Source of the DNA: Bacillota bacterium
GTDB lineage: Bacteria; Bacillota; Clostridia; Peptostreptococcales; Anaerovoracaceae
Assembly (NCBI GenBank): GCA_029266295.1
Contig: JAQSXD010000003.1
Span: forward strand, 1-29,027
DNA: 29,027 bases
Direction: 5' to 3'
Each line of letters opens with the position of its first letter. Positions within the stretch are counted from its first letter, which is position 1. Positions 23,568 through 29,027 of this stretch are shown one piece after another. A program made the translations under genes and the position numbers. The notes beneath the pieces are model-generated. The model had not been told where the DNA came from. It saw only the letters and a list, made by a program, of their open reading frames with translations, and ran no database searches.

Positions 23568-24670
23568 ACACTGCTCCTTTTTAAAACTCCCTCGTATATT
23601 TGAAACAACTGATTCATAACCGTTCCTGCAGTATAACAGTTCCGCACCTTTTCCCGGTTCCAGCACCCCATACGCTCCCGGAGGTTTTTATCTCCCAGCG
23701 CCAGGATCGCTTCTGCTGCTGCATCGGCATCATCTGGAGGAATCAAAATCCCGCCGCTTTCTTCGATCATGTCCGGAATTGCACCGACAGCGGCGGCAAG
23801 GACAGGCAGGCCGCAGGCCATAGCTTCCAAGGCAGCATAGGGAAAGCCTTCTGTTCTGGTGGGAAACATCAGGAGATCCGCTTTCAGCATCTCATCAATA
23901 ACCCGTCCGTGTTCCACTTCCCCCGTCAGTTCCACGTTGTTCGGCTTTGGACGCCGCCGAAATTCATCGGTTACAAAACCCAGTAATTGAAAGTGAATTT
24001 GGGGGAATCTACGCGCTGTTTCATAGATTATGCCACAACCTTTTTCTTCCTCCACCCGTCCTACAAACAGAATTCTTTTGACTTTGCCCACATCAAACGA
24101 TTCGCGATGAGACGCTGAAGCCTTTGGTGTTTTGATTTGATTTTCCGCAATTTTGGCAATCAATTCATCCGTTAAAAAGTTGGGAACCGTAGTGCTCTTC
24201 CTGCTGCATAGATCCCAAAGAAACTGCTCCGACGTTTGATTCAGCGTCAGAACACGATCACTGATTCTTACAATTTTCTTCAGAAAAAAGGCGTCTGTTC
24301 TCCCTTTCATCATTGCCGGCAGGTCACAATGAAACTGAGTAACTAACCCTGCCCCTCCCCTTTTTGCTGCCGAGGCCAGCAGGTAATCCTTAATCAGTGA
24401 TCCAAACCGCCCACATGCGCAATTGAGGTGGACAACGGGTGAGTTCTCTGCTCGTACATGCCGCTTCAAATCAGTCTGGATTCTGCAGAATCGTTTGAGT
24501 TCATTGAAAGGGCTTCTGCTGTAATATGCTGATGTTCTTCGGCCCGTGACTGCCGTATTTACAACGAGAATGCGGTTGATTCCTGCCTCGCTGCTTTCCA
24601 TGTATTTCAAGGTCCAGCTCGCCATTCCCCCTGACGGCGGCGGCAGCGGTGCCAATAGAATCACATTCAT
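23564..24670 (-). CDS. GT4 family glycosyltransferase
   Basis: The 368-residue GT-B enzyme has LLAPLPPPSGGMASWTLKYM at the start, VLTLNQTSEQFL, FVGRVEEEKGCGIIY and EGFPYAALEAMACGLPVLA. It is unlike its neighbour in the N-terminal half, so it likely uses a different acceptor. The ATG at 24670 overlaps the capG stop as ATGA; a GTG three codons upstream is possible. No membrane segment is seen. Confidence 0.9.
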   Translation of the reverse strand: MNVILLAPLPPPSGGMASWTLKYMESSEAGINRILVVNTAVTGRRTSAYYSRSPFNELKRFCRIQTDLKRHVRAENSPVVHLNCACGRFGSLIKDYLLASAAKRGGAGLVTQFHCDLPAMMKGRTDAFFLKKIVRISDRVLTLNQTSEQFLWDLCSRKSTTVPNFLTDELIAKIAENQIKTPKASASHRESFDVGKVKRILFVGRVEEEKGCGIIYETARRFPQIHFQLLGFVTDEFRRRPKPNNVELTGEVEHGRVIDEMLKADLLMFPTRTEGFPYAALEAMACGLPVLAAAVGAIPDMIEESGGILIPPDDADAAAEAILALGDKNLRERMGCWNREKVRNCYTAGTVMNQLFQIYEGVLKRSSV

Positions 24671-25791
24671 TTGCGCCACACGACACGGTTAACGTAATCG
24701 GTATAGGACAAAATAATTCTCAGAACCTTGTCAGAGACATTTGGAATGTTGTAATCCGCCACCCTTCTCAAGGTGCCTTTGTGCTGGGTCTCCAATATCT
24801 GAAGCCCCTGAAGAATCCGTTCTTTGCCAAGTCCCGTCATCATTACGGCGGCTTCCTCCATGGCTTCCGGCCGTTCATGGGCTTCCCTTAGATTCAGTGC
24901 CTGCAATCCCAGAATTGAGGATTCTTCACTGATGGTTCCGCTATCACTGAGGACTGCTTTGGCTTTCGTCTGTAGACGTACGTAATCACTGAAGGACAGG
25001 GGCTTCGACAAGAGGATCAATGGATCAAACTCGACCTGTTTCTCCTCGATTCTCTTTCTGGTCCTTGGGTGGGTACTGACGATTACAGGCATTTTATAAT
25101 GCGCTGCAATCGCATTTAGACTTTCCGCCAGTTTTCCAAAGTTCTCTTCGGAGTTGATATTTTCTTCCCGGTGGGCGGATACCACAAAATACTGATTCTC
25201 CGCCAGTCCGTGCAGATCCAATACCGGCGAGGTCTCAATGTCCTCAATTCTTGACTGGATTACTTCCAGCATGGGACTTCCTGTCTTAATTACCCGATCC
25301 GGAGGAAGGCCTTCCCGCAGTAAATATTCTCTTGAAATATCACTATAGGTCAGGTTGATGTCGGCAATATGATCTACAATCCTCCGGTTCGTCTCCTCTG
25401 GGACTCTCTGATCGAAACAGCGGTTGCCTGCCTCCATATGAAAAATTGGGATATGCTTTCGCTTTGCCCCAATTGCACAGAGGCAGCTGTTTGTATCGCC
25501 CAATACCAGAAAGGCATCGGGCTTCACTTCCTCCAGCACTCCGTCGATTTTGATCAGGATATTGCCGATGGTCTCCAGCGCCGTTCCCGTAGCTGCGTTT
25601 AGGAAGTAGTCTGGTTTTCTCAGATTAAAATCTTTGAAAAACACCTCATTCAATTCATAATCGTAATTCTGCCCTGTATGAACCAAGGTGTGCTCCACAA
25701 CCTCGCACTGATCCAGCTTTTTGATTACGCAGGACAGCCTTATAATTTCAGGTCTTGTTCCTACTACCGTCATTACCTTCAGTTTTTTCAT
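24667..25791 (-). CDS. capG: UDP-GlcNAc 2-epimerase family protein, CapG/FnlC-type
   Basis: The 374-residue protein has VVGTRPEIIRLS, HTGQNYDYELNEVFF, HMEAGNRCFDQRVPEETNRR, GSPMLEVI, VVSAHREENI and DSGTISEESSILG, the marks of non-hydrolysing UDP-HexNAc 2-epimerases. After CapE and CapF it should make the last step to UDP-N-acetyl-L-fucosamine. WecB-type UDP-ManNAc formation is the alternative, but the capE-capF-capG order favours FucNAc. AAAGGGGG lies 5 nt before ATG, in an 80-nt gap after capF that shows no other feature. Confidence 0.92.
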   Translation of the reverse strand: MKKLKVMTVVGTRPEIIRLSCVIKKLDQCEVVEHTLVHTGQNYDYELNEVFFKDFNLRKPDYFLNAATGTALETIGNILIKIDGVLEEVKPDAFLVLGDTNSCLCAIGAKRKHIPIFHMEAGNRCFDQRVPEETNRRIVDHIADINLTYSDISREYLLREGLPPDRVIKTGSPMLEVIQSRIEDIETSPVLDLHGLAENQYFVVSAHREENINSEENFGKLAESLNAIAAHYKMPVIVSTHPRTRKRIEEKQVEFDPLILLSKPLSFSDYVRLQTKAKAVLSDSGTISEESSILGLQALNLREAHERPEAMEEAAVMMTGLGKERILQGLQILETQHKGTLRRVADYNIPNVSDKVLRIILSYTDYVNRVVWRK

Positions 25792-25871
25792 GCTTACCCC
25801 CTTTGATAAGATCGAATACGCCTGAAGCGGAGAAATATGTGCGCTGGCTGTATTCTCGTCCTTGTGCGCTG

Positions 25872-26981
25872 CTAAACCTCCAGAAAAAAAGTGTCCGGCC
25901 GTTCCGGGTCAAATGCTTCATTTGCCCACATGACTACAACCAGATCGGATTGACCTGTGTTTTCAATGTTATGCGTATATCCCGCGGGAATATCCATCAC
26001 TTCAAGTACCTCTCCGCCTACTTGATATTCAATCACGTGAGCAGATCCAACTTCTCGAAATCTGACGATCCCCTTGCCGCTCACCGCTAAAAACTTCTCA
26101 CATTTTGTATGATGCCAGTGGTTGCCCTTTACAACTCCGGGCTTAATACAATTCACCGAAACCTGCCCCATTCCCTCTTTACGGATAAATTCTGTGAAGG
26201 AGCCTCTGGCATCGGTATTCATCTTAAGCGGGTATCCAAATTGGTCTTGGGGAAGGTAACTCGTGTAGGTTGCATACAGTTTTTTAATAAAGTCCTGCGA
26301 CATATCCGGTATACTGAGGTTGGTTCTGCTATCTCGGAAAGCGGTCAGCAGCTCAGCTGCATCTCCCAGTTTTACAAAATGAACGATGGGCACTTCACAG
26401 AAAAAACCGGTTCCATTTTTTCTGCCGTTCATCGCCCGTATCAATTCGTCTACCAGATCATCGATATACACCAGCTTCATAATCAGATCAGGGTCTTCCA
26501 TACTGATTGGCAGGTCACTTACAAGATTATGGCAAAACGTTGCGATTACACTGTTGTAATTTGGTTTGCACCACTTTCCGAAGACATTGGGAAATCGATA
26601 GATCAGGACCTCTGCGCCAGTCTCTCTTCCATAGGTGATCATCAAATCCTCTGCCGCCTTCTTACTTCTGCCATAGGGATTTCCCAGAGATGCCTGTATT
26701 GAGGAAGCAAGCATCACCGGGCAAGTATTTTTATGTTTTTCTAATGTTTCAGTTAAACGAGTAGACAATCCAAGGTTGATTTCCATAAAATCACTTTGGG
26801 TCGCTGTCCGGTTTACCCCAGCAAGATGAAATACAAACTCCGCATTACTGCAGTATTCATCCAGCCGCTCCGGCTCTGTATCCTTGTCAAATTTCCAAAC
26901 AGTATGCTCTTTGGTGTTTTCAAGAGCGGCTGTGAGATTTTTGCCGATAAATCCCCTTGCACCAGTTATGAGCACATTCAT
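25872..26981 (-). CDS. capF: CapF-type bifunctional SDR-cupin reductase
   Basis: The 369-residue protein has an N-terminal NAD(P) domain (LITGARGFIGKNLTAAL, IYRFPNVFGKWCKPNYNS) and a C-terminal cupin from about residue 245 with GNHWHHTKCEKF, whose histidines bind metal in S. aureus CapF. It performs the middle steps (epimerisation and 4-keto reduction) towards UDP-L-FucNAc. It overlaps capE as ATGA (26978-26981). Full length and both domains are intact. Confidence 0.93.
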   Translation of the reverse strand: MNVLITGARGFIGKNLTAALENTKEHTVWKFDKDTEPERLDEYCSNAEFVFHLAGVNRTATQSDFMEINLGLSTRLTETLEKHKNTCPVMLASSIQASLGNPYGRSKKAAEDLMITYGRETGAEVLIYRFPNVFGKWCKPNYNSVIATFCHNLVSDLPISMEDPDLIMKLVYIDDLVDELIRAMNGRKNGTGFFCEVPIVHFVKLGDAAELLTAFRDSRTNLSIPDMSQDFIKKLYATYTSYLPQDQFGYPLKMNTDARGSFTEFIRKEGMGQVSVNCIKPGVVKGNHWHHTKCEKFLAVSGKGIVRFREVGSAHVIEYQVGGEVLEVMDIPAGYTHNIENTGQSDLVVVMWANEAFDPERPDTFFLEV

Positions 26982-28000
26982 TGATCATCCCACCCTTCCA
27001 GTTCCCGCTGGATATAGTCCAGCGACAGAAGTCTTTGTTTAATCTGCTCCACGCCGAGTCTCTCGGTACTATCTGAAGTATATTCCTCCGCTTTCGCCAG
27101 CAATTCACTTCCCTCCGTGAAATACTTATCGTAGTTTAAATCCCTTGTATCCGCAGGCACCCTGTAATAGCTTCCAAGATCAAAGGCGGAACTATGTTCT
27201 TCTCTGGTGAGCAGTGTTTCACAGTTCTTCTCTCCGTGGCGTGTTCCGATAATCCTAATTTCATTGTCCGCATGAAATAGCTCTTTCAGTGCCTGCGCTA
27301 GATCTCCAATCGTAGATGCAGGCGATTTTTGCACCATAATATCTCCCGCCTTCCCACACTGAAAAGCAAATATCACCAGTTCCACCGCCTCATCAAGACT
27401 CATCAGAAACCTCGTCATGTTGGGATTTGTTACTGTCAGCGGCCTCCCTGACTTGATCTGTTCGATAAACAGCGGTATGACCGAACCTCTGGACGCCATG
27501 ACGTTTCCATATCTGGTGCCGCAGATCAGCGTCCTTTCTGAGGAGACAGTCTTTGCTTTCGCCACAAATACCCGTTCCATCATAGCCTTAGAAATCCCCA
27601 TTGCGTTGATCGGATAAGCGGCCTTATCCGTGGAAAGGCAGATTACTTTCTTCACTCCGCAGTCAATGGCTGCGGTGAGAACATTATCCGTTCCAAGTAC
27701 GTTGGTTTTAACCGCTTCCATGGGAAAGAACTCGCAGGATGGCACCTGCTTTAATGCTGCTGCCTGAAAGATGTAATCCACTCCATACATGGCGTTTTTC
27801 AAAGATTGCATATCTCTTACATCGCCGATGAAAAACTTTATCTTATCGTTTTTATATTGTTTCCGCATATCATCCTGTTTTTTTTCATCCCGGGAGAAGA
27901 TGCGGATTTCACCAATCTCAGTATTTAAAAAGCGGTTTAGGACTGCATTTCCAAAGGAGCCGGTTCCTCCTGTTATAAGAAGTGTCTTATCCCGAAACAT
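26978..28000 (-). CDS. capE: CapE/FnlA/WbjB UDP-GlcNAc 4,6-dehydratase (5-inverting)
   Basis: The 340-residue protein has TGGTGSFGNAV (10-20), STDKAAYP and MGISK in place of the usual SDR YxxxK: Met134 replaces Tyr and Lys138 is kept, as known for CapE. It starts the UDP-L-FucNAc pathway from UDP-GlcNAc. AGGAGA lies 7 nt before the ATG at 28000, within the end of the upstream glycosyltransferase gene (14-nt overlap). Confidence 0.93.
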   Translation of the reverse strand: MFRDKTLLITGGTGSFGNAVLNRFLNTEIGEIRIFSRDEKKQDDMRKQYKNDKIKFFIGDVRDMQSLKNAMYGVDYIFQAAALKQVPSCEFFPMEAVKTNVLGTDNVLTAAIDCGVKKVICLSTDKAAYPINAMGISKAMMERVFVAKAKTVSSERTLICGTRYGNVMASRGSVIPLFIEQIKSGRPLTVTNPNMTRFLMSLDEAVELVIFAFQCGKAGDIMVQKSPASTIGDLAQALKELFHADNEIRIIGTRHGEKNCETLLTREEHSSAFDLGSYYRVPADTRDLNYDKYFTEGSELLAKAEEYTSDSTERLGVEQIKQRLLSLDYIQRELEGWDDQ

Positions 28001-29027
28001 GCTTTTCTCTCCTCTCTGCCAGTTCTTTTAACTTTTGATAATACTTACCCGTAGCGCCCTCCCTGGTCAAATACTTCTCCGCGTAAGCTCTGCCGTTTGC
28101 ACCGTGCTCTCTCAAACGTTGCCTGTTTCCGTAAAGATGCGTGATGGCGGCTGCCAGATCTTCCTCACTGCCGGGATTTACTGCAACGCCTGCACCAGAG
28201 GAGGCTATGAGTTCATAGAGCCGGGTATGCTCCTCCGCTGTACATAAAACCGTTTGCGAAGCCGCCATCATGGCCCAGGTCTTGGAGGGCATGGCATGCT
28301 TGAGAAACTGCGGCTTCAGGGCTACGATTCCCAAGTCTCCCAGACTGTAAACGAAGGCAGAAGCTTCCTCCGGCTGCAACGGAAACATCTGTACGTTTCG
28401 CTGTTTTTCCGCTGTTATTTTTTTCCTTACAGCATCTTCACAGACACCATTTCCAACGATGATGAATTGTATTAACGGTGTTTTCTCTTCTAGCAGCTTT
28501 GCACTTTTTAAAACCGTATCGAGATCCTGTGCATAGCCTAGATTCCCGCAATATGTAACATAAAATCCGGTTCGGTCAAGTCCAAATTGATCAAACAATG
28601 GGTTCGCCTCTCGTTCAATGAAGCTGACTTCCCGTGTGTCAATCCAGTTTTCAATGACAATGACCTTATCCGCAGAAACCTGCTTCTCAATCAGATTCTG
28701 CCTCATATCCTCTGAAATGGTCACGACGCTTGTGTTCGTCCGATAAATATATGCTTCCATCCTGCGCAATGCTCGAAAGAGGATGCTCCCCGGGGCTATT
28801 TTTCCGTGGTCGGCTAGATTATCGGGGAAGATGTCCTGCAGGCAGTAAAGCGTCGGCGCTTTTTTCTCCAGCAATCCTCCAAGAACACCCATCACTGGCG
28901 GCGTACTATAAATGAAAAATACGTCTGCAGGAATTCTCCGTGCAGCTCGATAGAATGCTGCCGTCTTAAGGAGATAGCGAACCCCTCTCAGCAAGAGAAT
29001 TTTGCCTTCCTCTCTTCTTTGTCCAAC
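27987..29027 (-). CDS. wbuB: WbuB-like GT4 glycosyltransferase, 5' end cut by the window
   Basis: The frame is open from the right edge and ends at 27987. It covers about 345 residues and lacks the N-terminal ~60-70 residues of the family. Visible motifs include YSTPPVMGVLGG, LYCLQDIFPDNLA, VIENWID, YCGNLGYAQDLDTVL and SSGAGVAVNPGSEEDL. WbuB-type enzymes transfer L-FucNAc, which fits capEFG directly downstream. An internal TTG at 28994 is not taken as the start because family similarity continues upstream of it. The sugar assignment is an inference from family and context. Confidence 0.85.
   Translation of the reverse strand, partial: VGQRREEGKILLLRGVRYLLKTAAFYRAARRIPADVFFIYSTPPVMGVLGGLLEKKAPTLYCLQDIFPDNLADHGKIAPGSILFRALRRMEAYIYRTNTSVVTISEDMRQNLIEKQVSADKVIVIENWIDTREVSFIEREANPLFDQFGLDRTGFYVTYCGNLGYAQDLDTVLKSAKLLEEKTPLIQFIIVGNGVCEDAVRKKITAEKQRNVQMFPLQPEEASAFVYSLGDLGIVALKPQFLKHAMPSKTWAMMAASQTVLCTAEEHTRLYELIASSGAGVAVNPGSEEDLAAAITHLYGNRQRLREHGANGRAYAEKYLTREGATGKYYQKLKELAERREKHVSG

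Noticed and set aside
27987..28994. TTG at 28994 as the start of the WbuB-like gene
   Set aside because: The frame remains open to the window edge with plausible family sequence, and the N-terminal Rossmann part of the family would be missing; the gene is cut by the window instead.
1..29027. CRISPR arrays, tRNA or rRNA genes, insertion sequences
   Set aside because: No regularly spaced direct repeats, tRNA-like cloverleaf, rRNA sequence or transposase frame was seen on either strand.

Overview
The window (about 29 kb, moderate GC) is coded almost entirely on the minus strand. Strong AGGAGG-type ribosome binding sites, several TTG/GTG starts, a LytTR/DUF3021 regulator pair, SLH domains and a hemerythrin/DUF438 remnant point to a Firmicute, most likely an anaerobic member of the Clostridia. 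I cannot name the species. All genes below are read from high to low coordinates.

Region 1 (28-5.2 kb, right to left within the left third). A codB-codA pair (cytosine-type permease and deaminase) is preceded by two palindromic operator-like sites and followed by a clear intrinsic terminator. The deaminase has Ser where E. coli CodA has Asp314, which predicts 5-methylcytosine deaminase activity. Next to it is an ABC-2 exporter (ATPase and permease) with a LytTR-type regulator and DUF3021 membrane protein. A very strong terminator separates the regulator pair from the exporter, and a tandem copy of the DUF3021 gene end carries LytTR-box-like sequences. Upstream lie a Gfo/Idh/MocA oxidoreductase and an MBL-fold hydrolase with a good promoter.

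Region 2 (8.3-10.4 kb). A decayed hemerythrin-DUF438-PAS gene (in-frame stop, internal deletion, frame change) is followed by an orphan, N-terminally short and motif-degenerate relative of the cobalamin enzyme CobL/CbiET. The latter has its own promoter and terminator.

Region 3 (10.4-29 kb, continuing past the right edge). This is a surface-polysaccharide locus. Read in transcription order it holds a WbuB-like glycosyltransferase (cut by the edge), capE-capF-capG for UDP-N-acetyl-L-fucosamine, two GT4 glycosyltransferases, a Wzy/O-antigen-ligase-type polymerase, a beta-propeller protein like the N-terminal domain of plant GINT1, a GT2 glycosyltransferase, a polysaccharide pyruvyl transferase, a Wzx flippase, a ferredoxin-FrhB (F420-hydrogenase beta-like) protein and a hexapeptide acyltransferase. 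Then come an acyl carrier protein, an SDR reductase, an acyl-adenylating ligase and a membrane-anchored SGNH hydrolase with three SLH domains. No priming transferase or chain-length regulator is visible; they may lie beyond the right edge.

Working model (inference): lipid-linked repeat units containing L-FucNAc are assembled, pyruvylated, flipped and polymerised. The ACP-SDR-ligase-acyltransferase set supplies an acyl decoration. The SLH-anchored SGNH esterase may dock on the pyruvylated polymer outside the cell and trim such groups. Seven gene pairs share exact 4-nt ATGA stop/start overlaps, so the blocks look tightly co-translated.
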